A stretch of 11,211 nucleotides of DNA from an uncultured Saprospiraceae bacterium (GTDB taxonomy: Bacteria; Bacteroidota; Bacteroidia; Chitinophagales; Saprospiraceae): NCBI GenBank assembly GCA_937967535.1, contig CALCMV010000173.1:1-11211 (forward strand), given 5' to 3'. A program made the position numbers and the translations under genes. Position 1 is the stretch's first letter. The number at the start of each line of letters is the position of its first letter. The notes below the pieces were generated by a model. That model searched no databases and was not told where the DNA came from. It saw only the letters and a program-made list of their open reading frames with translations. Below are positions 1 through 6,008 of the stretch, in pieces.

Positions 1-13
1 ATCAAAATTAATT

Positions 14-916
14 ATGAAAAGTTCTATTACTTTTAACGTATTAGCCCTCTTATTAACAGTTTTCTCTTTTAATGTAAATGCTCAAAAATGTAGTGCCGAA
101 TACGGCGTAAATGTAGCCATAGAAACAGTCATCTGGGATGCAGGTGCTTGTGATTGGGCTAATATCACAGGTGCTTATATCAGTCCTTTCGGTGTTGTTC
201 CCGGTTTTCCCAGTAGCTATCCTGAGTCTTTTCATGCCATAGTGCTTGATATAGATTATAATATGCCTCATTGGGGAAATGCTGCTCATTACAGGTTCGA
301 TGTTAATTTTTATCAGTATGGTGGCTCTAACAAGCCCGTCATGGTTTTCTATACAGATAAGGTAGGTACACAAGGCGGTATTGAGCCTATCAAAGATGCA
401 GATGGTGTCATAACAGGCTTTGAAATAACGCCTCGTATAGACGGTGGCAATGGTGGTGGTGTTGTTACAACTGTAGCTATGGGAAGAAGTGGCAAGCAAG
501 AATCACATTATAATGGTATGTATCTTATAGCAAGTAACCGTGTGGGAACATCAACAGGTAATATCAGTTGTCAGGATTCAAACATTTATGATGTAAAATG
601 GGGAGGTCTTAATGGAAGTGGCAATAACTGTTCGAGTCAACATTATAGAGTAGCGCAGGATGCTGAAGAAAATATTCCGAATGTCAATGTTTATCCTAAT
701 CCGGTACAAGATAACTTGTTTGTAGAAACAGGCGAATTGGAAGTCAATAATATTAGTTTGATAACTCTGGACGGACAAATGCTAAATCACAAAGTATCTA
801 TCCGACAAGGGATAGACAGAACACAAATCAATACCGCCCAATTGTCGCCGGGTATTTATCTGTTAAAAATTGAAACCTCAACAGATCATATTATTAAGAA
901 AATAATGGTTCATTAA
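14..916 (+). CDS. Secreted protein of unknown function with T9SS type A sorting domain
   Basis: The 300-aa product starts with a clear signal peptide: Lys at position 2, a hydrophobic core at about residues 7-19, and likely cleavage after NVNA at residue 23. The last ~78 residues (222-300) form a typical T9SS C-terminal sorting domain. It opens with VYPNP (226-230), continues with a beta-sandwich pattern including LDGQ and LSPGIYLLKI (278-286), and ends in a basic KKIMVH tail. Proteins with this tail are exported by Sec, then moved across the outer membrane by the Por machinery and released or anchored at the surface. The middle part (24-220) has four cysteines (26, 46, 186, 206) and is Gly/Tyr/Asn rich; I do not recognise its fold or a catalytic motif. 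The ATG at 14 is chosen because it gives a perfect signal peptide. Secretion route is well supported, function unknown. Confidence 0.9.
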   Translation: MKSSITFNVLALLLTVFSFNVNAQKCSAEYGVNVAIETVIWDAGACDWANITGAYISPFGVVPGFPSSYPESFHAIVLDIDYNMPHWGNAAHYRFDVNFYQYGGSNKPVMVFYTDKVGTQGGIEPIKDADGVITGFEITPRIDGGNGGGVVTTVAMGRSGKQESHYNGMYLIASNRVGTSTGNISCQDSNIYDVKWGGLNGSGNNCSSQHYRVAQDAEENIPNVNVYPNPVQDNLFVETGELEVNNISLITLDGQMLNHKVSIRQGIDRTQINTAQLSPGIYLLKIETSTDHIIKKIMVH

Positions 917-952
917 TACCAAAATAATTCAGACCACAAAAAACTAATCATC

Positions 953-989
953 AAACGCATGGGAGCTTAAAGTTCTCATGCGTTTTTTT
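953..989 (+). terminator. Strong intrinsic terminator after the T9SS cargo gene
   Basis: A 15-bp stem (953-967 with 971-985, two G-T wobbles) closes a 3-nt loop and is followed by a run of seven T (983-989). It starts 37 nt after the stop codon at 916. The T run overlaps the stop codon of the convergent gene (988-990), so the spacer is very compact. Read on the minus strand, the stem is flanked by an A-rich side and only a short T-rich tail (TTTGATGATT), so it may also end the minus-strand gene, less efficiently. Confidence 0.88.
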
Positions 990-2412
990 ATTCATCCTTA
1001 ATGTCATGTTCAATTTTTTCTCTAAACCAACGAGAATATAATACAGGTGTTTCCTCAAGTTTGTCTATTAAATTTTGTCTGCCTTCTGTTCTTTGAGACT
1101 TAGCCTGATGTAGTCTTTTGATAAAACTGATAAAATTTAAGTTAACTGTTTTCGATTGCTCTCCTATGACTTTATTTCTACGACAATATTGAGCAAAAGC
1201 ATTACAAGCATCATAAAAAGGCATTTCATAACCCTCCAATTCATAATAACATTTAAGTTGATAAGCCCTTGCCCGTAGATCGTATTGAACATTCACAAAT
1301 TCGACATCCCGAAGCAACTCTAAGGTCTTATCAAAATTTTTCATCGAAAATTCCAAACGGCAAAATGCCATAATTTTTGTACTTTCTCTCACTTCTTCTC
1401 GCAAATACTTCGTATATCCTCTTATAAATGTATCTGCCCATTCAAATTTTTTCAAATCGCAAGCACAAACTACAATATTAGAAAAAACTTGATGATCCAT
1501 ATGCTTACTCATCCATATTTTATATTTCAGTCCATATTCATACCACCCAAATATTTCCTGAAGATACTCAGCACTACCACGATTGTATTCTAAAATACAG
1601 AAATTATTTGCCAAGCTAACCATATCCATCCTTTCAAGAGTGCTACACTTAACACTATCATCTTGAATCATTTCTTTCAATTCCTCATATACATTCTTAT
1701 CCCTTGTTTGGTATAAGTAAGTGGCTTTCGCAAAAATTTGGACAAAGTAATTATCTGCAAATATTGTATGATTTACCGAATTTAGCATTTCATCCAATAA
1801 TACCAAATCACTCTTCTCAGCCAAGTATAATTCGCGCAAACGCACCTCACTACTATACCTGAATTTCGCCCCGAAATAAAACAAATCCAAATTATTAATT
1901 GTATTACCAAGACTATCAATCTCCGTCTGCACACGCTCGGTAGCCGTATGCGTATAGATTTCGTGATTCATCCGATACTGATGAAAATAATAATCCGTCC
2001 CCCGTTCCGGCTGCTTCTCCAAATGCTTACGGAAATCTCCCACCGCACTATCAAAAAACCAATCTCCCTTCCGCCGCTTATAGGCTTTCAGCAGTGCATG
2101 ATAGCGTTCTGATTGGTCATACTCTGCCTCTTTCCATACAAAAAAATCATCTACCAATTGCGATAAACGTGACATGATATGGCTGAGTTTTTTGTAGGCG
2201 TTATCTTTCCATTCCGGGAATAATTTTTTGGCGATATAGTCCCTATCCAGTTTTTTATGTTCAAAAACCGGATGGTATTTTTTCAGATAATCAAATAGCT
2301 TGACCACCTTTTCATCTTTATTGAAAAAAGGTGATTCTACGAATTTTCCCAAATCGCGCATTTCATCTCTTTCTACCAAGCGCAATTTATCTATCAGTTT
2401 ACTCTTTTGCAT
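988..2412 (-). CDS. Orphan 474-aa helical protein, Bacteroidota-type hypothetical
   Basis: This long intact minus-strand frame has codon use and composition typical of a soluble, largely alpha-helical protein. It is rich in Lys, Glu, Leu and aromatic residues, with no signal peptide, membrane segment or recognisable catalytic motif. The N-terminal ~110 residues are the most distinctive part: a charged helix, then ESPFFNKDEKVVKLFDYLKKYHP (about 27-49), KLFPEW (about 63-68) and a helix pair with HIMSRLSQLVDDFF. The helix-turn-helix rhythm of residues ~140-440 is compatible with TPR-like or other alpha-solenoid repeats, but no repeat consensus can be shown by eye. The start ATG at 2412 gives MQKSKLIDKLRLVERDE. 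Upstream on the minus strand there is a near-consensus -7 box (TAAATTTTG, one base too long, around 2447-2455). It stands alone, convergent with the T9SS gene and divergent from tatC. I recognise the type as a Bacteroidota hypothetical protein but cannot name a function. Confidence 0.85.
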   Translation of the reverse strand: MQKSKLIDKLRLVERDEMRDLGKFVESPFFNKDEKVVKLFDYLKKYHPVFEHKKLDRDYIAKKLFPEWKDNAYKKLSHIMSRLSQLVDDFFVWKEAEYDQSERYHALLKAYKRRKGDWFFDSAVGDFRKHLEKQPERGTDYYFHQYRMNHEIYTHTATERVQTEIDSLGNTINNLDLFYFGAKFRYSSEVRLRELYLAEKSDLVLLDEMLNSVNHTIFADNYFVQIFAKATYLYQTRDKNVYEELKEMIQDDSVKCSTLERMDMVSLANNFCILEYNRGSAEYLQEIFGWYEYGLKYKIWMSKHMDHQVFSNIVVCACDLKKFEWADTFIRGYTKYLREEVRESTKIMAFCRLEFSMKNFDKTLELLRDVEFVNVQYDLRARAYQLKCYYELEGYEMPFYDACNAFAQYCRRNKVIGEQSKTVNLNFISFIKRLHQAKSQRTEGRQNLIDKLEETPVLYSRWFREKIEHDIKDE

Positions 2413-2549
2413 TGTTAATCAGACGTTTAAATACGGTTATTGGTCGCAAAATTTACATAAAAAACGTAAATTATTAACTTTAATTAGAACTCCAATTAGA
2501 GTACTTTTAGTATTTTTTTTAAAAATTGAGTTTAAAATTGAAGTTGAAG

Positions 2550-2585
2550 TTGACAGCTTACTTAAAACATATATCCTTATCTTTG
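2550..2585 (+). promoter_or_regulatory. Candidate Bacteroidota sigma-ABfr promoter for tatC
   Basis: TATCTTTG at 2578-2585 is an exact match to the TAnnTTTG -7 box of Bacteroidota. TTGACA at 2550-2555 could supply the -33 TTG, although the 25-nt gap between TTG and the -7 box is longer than the usual ~19-23. Transcription would start near 2591-2593 and give a leader of about 100 nt before the tatC ATG at 2692. That leader contains the direct repeat at 2638-2669. Confidence 0.5.
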
Positions 2586-2637
2586 CGTTAGTTTTAATGG
2601 GAAAAATTACAAATAATAAGTACCGAAAGCAAAATAT

Positions 2638-2669
2638 CTTGGAATTTGGATTTTGGTACTTGGAATTTG
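2638..2669 (+). repeat. Two-copy direct repeat CTTGGAATTTG in the tatC leader
   Basis: CTTGGAATTTG occurs at 2638-2648 and again at 2659-2669, 21 nt apart, with a related GGATTTTGG between them. It lies 23 nt before the tatC start codon. It has no inverted partner in the same spacer. It resembles the other low-complexity tandem words in the spacers of this window rather than an operator with dyad symmetry. Confidence 0.6.
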
Positions 2670-2691
2670 AATAAATTGATGAATCAAAACT

Positions 2692-3522
2692 ATGTCCAGT
2701 AACACACCGGCGAAAAATACCGAAAAAGAGATGTCTTTCTTTGAGCATCTCGACGAATTGAGGTCGCACCTGATGCGCTCTGTAATGGTAACTGTGGGTA
2801 TTGCTGTGATAGTATTTGTCATGGGCGATTTGATTTTTGAGCATTTCCTTTACGGTCCTACCAAATCCAATTTTTTATCTTATCGCTTTATGTGTTGGCT
2901 CTCCAATGCCCTTGGTTTGGGCGATAAGATGTGCATGACACCGCCTGTATTTGAATTTGATACCAAAGACATGGGCGAATCATTTTTCGTGCATATCAAA
3001 ACTTCGTTTATCTTGGGCTTGGCAGCGGCTTTTCCCTTCGTTTTCAGAGAGATATGGCTATTTGTAAAGCCCGGCTTGCATCAGCATGAAGCAAAAGCTG
3101 CAGGTGGTGTCGTTGGCGTGGCAAGTGCTTTGTTTTTGCTTGGTGTTTTATTTGGTTACTTTATTATTGCGCCTTTTGCAGTTAAGTTTTTGATTGGTTA
3201 TGAGATAGGCGGTGTTTCCAACGACAGCCCCACCCTATCTTCTTATGTCAATTATATCCTCATGTTTATGATTCCTACGGGCGTTCTTTTTCAATTGCCT
3301 TTAGTCGTTTTCTATCTCGCAAAAATCGGCTTGGTGACGCCCGATTCTATGCGTAAATATCGCCGACATGCTTTCCTATTTATCATTATATTAGCTGCTA
3401 TCGTCACACCTCCCGATGCCGTTACGCAGTTCCTCATTGCCATGCCTATCTATGGACTTTACGAAATCAGTATCAATATCGCCGAAAGGCAACATAAGAA
3501 ATATCAAGAATCTTTGAAATGA
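2692..3522 (+). CDS. tatC: Sec-independent protein translocase subunit TatC
   Basis: TatC is the multi-spanning inner-membrane receptor that binds twin-arginine signal peptides and recruits TatA pores. The 276-aa protein shows the family signatures in order. The cytoplasmic N-terminal motif SFFEHLDELRSHL (15-27) contains Glu22, equivalent to E. coli Glu15. The first cytoplasmic loop FREIWLFVKPGLHQHE (118-133) contains Phe124 and Glu133, equivalent to E. coli Phe94 and Glu103. The C-terminal stretch YRRHAFLFIIILAAIVTPPDAVTQ (223-246) leads into MPIYGLYEI. Six hydrophobic segments fit the fold. The first periplasmic loop (~55-98) is longer than in E. coli and holds Cys68 and Cys81, an arrangement I associate with Bacteroidota. 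No tatA or tatB is adjacent, so the other subunits must be encoded elsewhere. It is convergent with fabF across a palindromic spacer. Confidence 0.96.
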   Translation: MSSNTPAKNTEKEMSFFEHLDELRSHLMRSVMVTVGIAVIVFVMGDLIFEHFLYGPTKSNFLSYRFMCWLSNALGLGDKMCMTPPVFEFDTKDMGESFFVHIKTSFILGLAAAFPFVFREIWLFVKPGLHQHEAKAAGGVVGVASALFLLGVLFGYFIIAPFAVKFLIGYEIGGVSNDSPTLSSYVNYILMFMIPTGVLFQLPLVVFYLAKIGLVTPDSMRKYRRHAFLFIIILAAIVTPPDAVTQFLIAMPIYGLYEISINIAERQHKKYQESLK

Positions 3523-3528
3523 TTTGGC

Positions 3529-3633
3529 GATTTTTGATTCAGTGATTTTTGATTTTTGATTGATTTTTGCTTCGCAAAATTATTTTATAAAATTCGCGTA
3601 GCGAATTCAATCAAAAATCAAAAATCAAAAATC
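3529..3633. repeat. Palindromic repeat with two internal hairpins, between tatC and fabF
   Basis: A perfect 20-bp inverted repeat (3544-3563 with 3607-3626) is built from the word GATTTTT repeated in tandem. Both arms extend further with imperfect copies (3529-3539 on the left, up to 3633 on the right). The 43-nt interior contains two more perfect hairpins: TTTTGC/GCAAAA at 3565-3570 with 3574-3579, and AATTCGC/GCGAATT at 3591-3597 with 3601-3607. As RNA or single-stranded DNA it can fold into a three-way, cloverleaf-like shape. It fills the whole gap between two convergent stop codons (3522 and 3635), so it probably serves as a bidirectional terminator whatever its origin. Confidence 0.85.
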
Positions 3634-3634
3634 C

Positions 3635-4876
3635 CTAAATTTTCTTCACCAAAATAGAAGTATTGTGTCCACCGAAACCAAAGGTATTCGTCAAGGCAGC
3701 ACGGACAGTGCGCTCCTGTGCCTTATTGGGAGTGAGATTAAGTTTTGGGTCAATTTCGGGGTCAGTCGTATGATGATTGATGGTGGGTGGTACAATATCA
3801 TTTTGCACAGCAAGCACCGTAGCAATAGCTTCTATCGCTCCTGCCGCACCGAGCAAATGTCCGGTCATAGACTTGGTAGAACTGATATTCAGCCCGTAGG
3901 CATCCTCTCCAAATACTTGTTGAATGGCTTTGACTTCCGCAATATCGCCCAAAGGCGTAGACGTACCATGCACATTGATATAATCAACATCTGAAGTCGT
4001 CATTTCCGCATCTTTGAGTGCCAATCGCATAACATCAGCCGCGCCGATACCTTCCGGATGTGGTGCAGTGATGTGGTGTGCATCAGCGTTCATACCGCCA
4101 CCGCCGATTTCAGCATATATCTTTGCACCGCGTTTTACGGCGTGTTCATACTCTTCTAAAATAAGGGAACCCGCACCTTCGCCCAATACAAATCCGTTGC
4201 GGTCTTGGTCGAATGGACGCGAAGCAGTTGTGGGGTCATCATTGCGTTGCGAAAGGGCTTTGACGGCATTGAAGCCACCAATTCCCGTAGCTGTCACAGC
4301 AGCTTCTGAGCCACCAGCCACGATGATGTCTGCCCGTCCCATTCTGATATAATCGAAAGCATTGATAATGGCATGAGAGGATGAGGCACAAGCAGATACC
4401 GTAGCATAATTGATGCCTCGCAAGCCGTATTTGATGGAGATATGCCCCGGCACGATGTCAATAATCATCTTGGGAATCAGGAAAGGATTGAAACGCGGTG
4501 TACCGCTACCTGCACCAAAATCCAAAATTTCTTTTTCGAGGGTTGCAAAACCGCCTATACCCGCCCCCCAAATCACGCCTGTACGCAGGAGGTCAATTTT
4601 TTCCATATCCAAGCCCGAATCGGCAATGGCTTCGTCGGCAGCAATAATGGCATATTGGGAGAAAGCATCCAAACGGCGGGCATCTCTGCGCTGCATATAG
4701 TCTTCGACATTAAAGTTTTTGACCTCACAGGCAAATCGGGTTTTAAATTTTTCGGCATCAAAACGGGTGATTGGTGCGGCTCCGCTTGTACCTTTACAGA
4801 GCGCATCCCAATACGCCGATACAGTATTGCCTATTGGTGTCAATGCACCCAATCCGGTGACAACAACTCTTCTCAT
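3635..4876 (-). CDS. fabF: Beta-ketoacyl-ACP synthase II (FabF, KAS II)
   Basis: This condensing enzyme elongates acyl-ACP with malonyl-ACP in type II fatty-acid synthesis in the cytoplasm. The catalytic triad sits at exactly the E. coli FabF positions when translation starts at MRRVVVTGLG: Cys163 (SACASSSHA), His303 (NVHGTSTPLGD) and His340 (KSMTGHLLGAAGA). The glycine-rich FGFGGHN (399-405) is present and the length of 413 aa is standard. The open frame continues upstream to an ATG at 4948, but those 24 extra residues are encoded by tandem-repeat DNA and have no counterpart in the family, so I place the start at 4876. It lies downstream of acpP on the same strand, but 336 nt away. The rnc gene that often follows fabF in Bacteroidota is missing; tatC lies convergent instead. 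Confidence 0.97.
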   Translation of the reverse strand: MRRVVVTGLGALTPIGNTVSAYWDALCKGTSGAAPITRFDAEKFKTRFACEVKNFNVEDYMQRRDARRLDAFSQYAIIAADEAIADSGLDMEKIDLLRTGVIWGAGIGGFATLEKEILDFGAGSGTPRFNPFLIPKMIIDIVPGHISIKYGLRGINYATVSACASSSHAIINAFDYIRMGRADIIVAGGSEAAVTATGIGGFNAVKALSQRNDDPTTASRPFDQDRNGFVLGEGAGSLILEEYEHAVKRGAKIYAEIGGGGMNADAHHITAPHPEGIGAADVMRLALKDAEMTTSDVDYINVHGTSTPLGDIAEVKAIQQVFGEDAYGLNISSTKSMTGHLLGAAGAIEAIATVLAVQNDIVPPTINHHTTDPEIDPKLNLTPNKAQERTVRAALTNTFGFGGHNTSILVKKI

Positions 4877-4887
4877 AGTGTGTGAAA

Positions 4888-4906
4888 TGATTGATTGATT
4901 GATTGA
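4888..4906 (-). repeat. TGAT microsatellite in the fabF leader
   Basis: The tetranucleotide TGAT is repeated 4.75 times (4888-4906) and begins 12 nt upstream of the fabF start codon, where a ribosome would bind. Related imperfect copies continue towards 4926. A change in copy number would not change the FabF frame but would change the spacing and folding of the leader. Confidence 0.75.
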
Positions 4907-4954
4907 ATGAATAAATGTAATGATTAAATGACCTATAAATTTACTCATTCAATC
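4901..4954 (-). promoter_or_regulatory. Hairpin in the fabF 5' leader
   Basis: GATTGAATGAATAAAT (4901-4916) pairs with ATTTACTCATTCAATC (4939-4954), 15 of 16 positions, around a 22-nt loop. The stem overlaps the TGAT microsatellite and would lie 25 nt upstream of the fabF ATG in the mRNA. It could affect translation, or it may be only another copy of the inverted-word pattern seen in other spacers. Confidence 0.5.
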
Positions 4955-4992
4955 ATTTTCTCATCTACTCATTTCATAACAACACAAACGCA

Positions 4993-5022
4993 CAAGACAT
5001 CAATCAGTTGATTGATGTCTTG
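4993..5022 (-). terminator. Strong hairpin between acpP and fabF, possible terminator or attenuator
   Basis: CAAGACATCAATC (4993-5005) pairs perfectly with 5010-5022 across a 4-nt AGTT loop. The innermost A-T pair can also form, leaving a loop of only two bases. On the minus strand the stem is followed by a moderately T-rich stretch (TGCGTTTGTGTTGTTATG), not a clean T run. It stands 190 nt after the acpP stop. It could end most acpP transcripts and set fabF at a lower level, but the poor T tail makes this uncertain. Confidence 0.5.
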
Positions 5023-5212
5023 GCTAAATTTAATTTTGAGCAAGCAAGATAATTTGTATCGTATTTCGTTTTATGAAAAAATCGGAATACGAATCGCTGT
5101 AAGTTTTCTTACTAATGGATTTTTATGTTGATTTTTTTATGCTAAATTTTTGATTATCAGCAAATTGTGACATTCAAGATTTATGTATTCAACATTCAAT
5201 CCAACATTCAAA

Positions 5213-5455
5213 TTATTTTGCTGCAACCACTTTTTCAAGATGCTCGATACACTGACCAACAGTTTGAATATTTTCTGCTTCTTCGTCGGGAATAGAAAGG
5301 TCAAATTCCTTTTCAATTTCCATAATCAATTCAACTGTGTCTAGTGAGTCTGCTCCCAAGTCATTGGTGAAGCTGGCTTCCATAGTCACCTCCGGTGCTT
5401 TAACGCCGAGCTTTTCAATAATTATTTTGGTTACTCTTTCTTTAATATCTGACAT
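5213..5455 (-). CDS. acpP: Acyl carrier protein
   Basis: This small acidic four-helix protein carries the growing acyl chain on a 4'-phosphopantetheine arm. The 80-aa frame from MSDIKERVTKII contains the invariant GADSLDTVELIMEIEKEFD motif. Ser37 (counting the initiator Met) is the attachment site, in the same place as in E. coli AcpP. The C-terminal half (IPDEEAENIQTVGQCIEHL) is equally typical. The open frame extends ten residues further to 5485, but MRLFSHKSNV is not part of the family, so the start is set at 5455. It is the first gene of the acpP-fabF pair; fabF, its partner enzyme, follows after an unusually long spacer. Cys68 in helix 4 (VGQCIEHL) is a small peculiarity. Confidence 0.97.
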   Translation of the reverse strand: MSDIKERVTKIIIEKLGVKAPEVTMEASFTNDLGADSLDTVELIMEIEKEFDLSIPDEEAENIQTVGQCIEHLEKVVAAK

Positions 5456-5482
5456 AACATTGCTTTTGTGTGAAAATAATCG

Positions 5483-5513
5483 CAAAGAACGGTATAAACC
5501 ATTTCTTTACCAA
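5483..5513 (-). promoter_or_regulatory. Candidate acpP promoter
   Basis: Read on the minus strand, TTG (complement of 5511-5513) is followed after 20 nt by GTTCTTTG (complement of 5483-5490). This is a two-mismatch version of the Bacteroidota -7 box, with ideal spacing. The transcription start would fall near 5476, leaving a leader of roughly 20 nt before the acpP ATG at 5455. The geometry is good but the -7 match is weak. Confidence 0.35.
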
Positions 5514-5740
5514 AAAAAGTACGTTTTAAAAATGTAAAATCCCGTCATTCCTCACAACGAGCTATAAACGTAAAATACAACATGTAAAAACTTTTAGGTG
5601 TGTAAATGTTTAAATTATTTTATAAATCATTGATAATCAATAAATTAAAATAATTTTAATTATAGATAATTTATCCTTTTTAATTTTGAACTACCATACA
5701 TTCTCATACAATTTATGCCTTAATCAAAAATCAAAATTAT

Positions 5741-5748
5741 TACCTTTG
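5741..5748 (+). promoter_or_regulatory. TACCTTTG, possible -7 box for the DMT permease
   Basis: This is an exact match to TAnnTTTG. No clear TTG lies at the expected -33 distance (about 5714-5722), and the box overlaps the left end of the 187-bp inverted repeat. If used, the permease mRNA would have a leader of about 250 nt containing both inverted repeats. Confidence 0.35.
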
Positions 5749-5931
5749 GACAGAGGAAATCGGGGAATTTGGAAATTCGGTAAATGCGATAACTATCGGG
5801 ACTTTTTTAGATTTTTACACGAAATAATCAATCAAATATTTAATTTTATTAATGAAAATAATTAATTGATTATCAAATAGTTACAATTTAAAACCTAATT
5901 CCCCAGTTACCTAATTCCCATTTTGTCCAAA
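5745..5931. repeat. 187-bp imperfect inverted repeat
   Basis: The ends are the 8-bp pair TTTGGACA (5745-5752) and TGTCCAAA (5924-5931). Inside, both arms carry variants of the word GGGGAATT followed by GG and a GGTAA: CGGGGAATTTGG and CGGTAA on the left, the complement of CCTAATTCCCCAGTTACC on the right. The match is interrupted by short gaps. Nearer the centre ATAATCAAT (5824-5832) pairs with ATTGATTAT (5865-5873). It has no coding capacity. It could be a non-autonomous element or an expanded palindrome. Confidence 0.6.
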
Positions 5932-5947
5932 ATCCAATAGGCGAAAA

Positions 5948-5992
5948 GAGCATGTTTAAAGCTTATCCAGCAGAAAAAATTTAAACATGCTC
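5948..5992. repeat. 45-bp palindrome with GAGCATGTTTAAA ends
   Basis: GAGCATGTTTAAA (5948-5960) and TTTAAACATGCTC (5980-5992) are perfect 13-bp inverted repeats around a 19-nt spacer. Together with the preceding AAAA, the left arm is identical over 17 nt to 9172-9188, in another spacer of this window. The right end is 16 nt upstream of the permease TTG start, so in the mRNA a stable hairpin would sit next to the ribosome-binding region. Confidence 0.85.
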
Positions 5993-6008
5993 CAAAACAA
6001 TCATAATA

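Larger units (their letters stand above)
4877..5212 (-). other. Long acpP-fabF spacer with several hairpins and tandem words
   Basis: This 336-nt gap holds no gene. From the acpP side it contains three copies of ACATTCAA (5170-5177, 5192-5199, 5204-5211) abutting the acpP stop codon. It then has an imperfect hairpin at 5056-5068 with 5083-5095 (10 of 13 positions), the strong hairpin at 4993-5022, and the leader hairpin with the TGAT microsatellite. I see no exact TAnnTTTG promoter box for fabF on the minus strand, so I cannot say whether fabF has its own promoter here or is read through from acpP. Confidence 0.6.
5456..6008. other. Non-coding spacer between acpP and the DMT permease, rich in inverted repeats
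   Basis: This 553-nt stretch between the divergent acpP and permease genes has no credible coding frame. It contains the candidate acpP promoter, a very AT-rich section (about 5590-5690) with an AT-only palindrome at 5643-5661, and a TACCTTTG box at 5741. A 187-bp imperfect inverted repeat (5745-5931) and a 45-bp perfect palindrome (5948-5992) follow, the latter ending 16 nt before the permease start. An AATCAAAAATCAAAAT stretch (5722-5737) repeats the word seen in the tatC-fabF palindrome. Confidence 0.7.

Noticed and set aside
53..499. Minus-strand 148-aa frame opposite the T9SS cargo gene
   Set aside because: Cys/Ile/Thr-rich shadow translation; the plus-strand protein has a signal peptide and sorting domain.
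2437..2844. Minus-strand 135-aa frame over the tatC leader and start
   Set aside because: It overlaps the tatC start and its leader. The low-complexity repeat at 2638-2669 produces the NSKYQNPNSKI stretch, and there is no family resemblance.
4442..4885. Plus-strand 147-aa and related frames (3665-4885) opposite fabF
   Set aside because: They are antisense to fabF, which has all catalytic residues at standard positions. The frames show no domain and are explained by codon structure of the real gene.
4877..4948. N-terminal extension of FabF (24 residues from ATG 4948)
   Set aside because: The residues are encoded by the TGAT/TGAATGA repeat and have no counterpart in FabF; starting at 4876 puts the catalytic triad at the standard 163/303/340.
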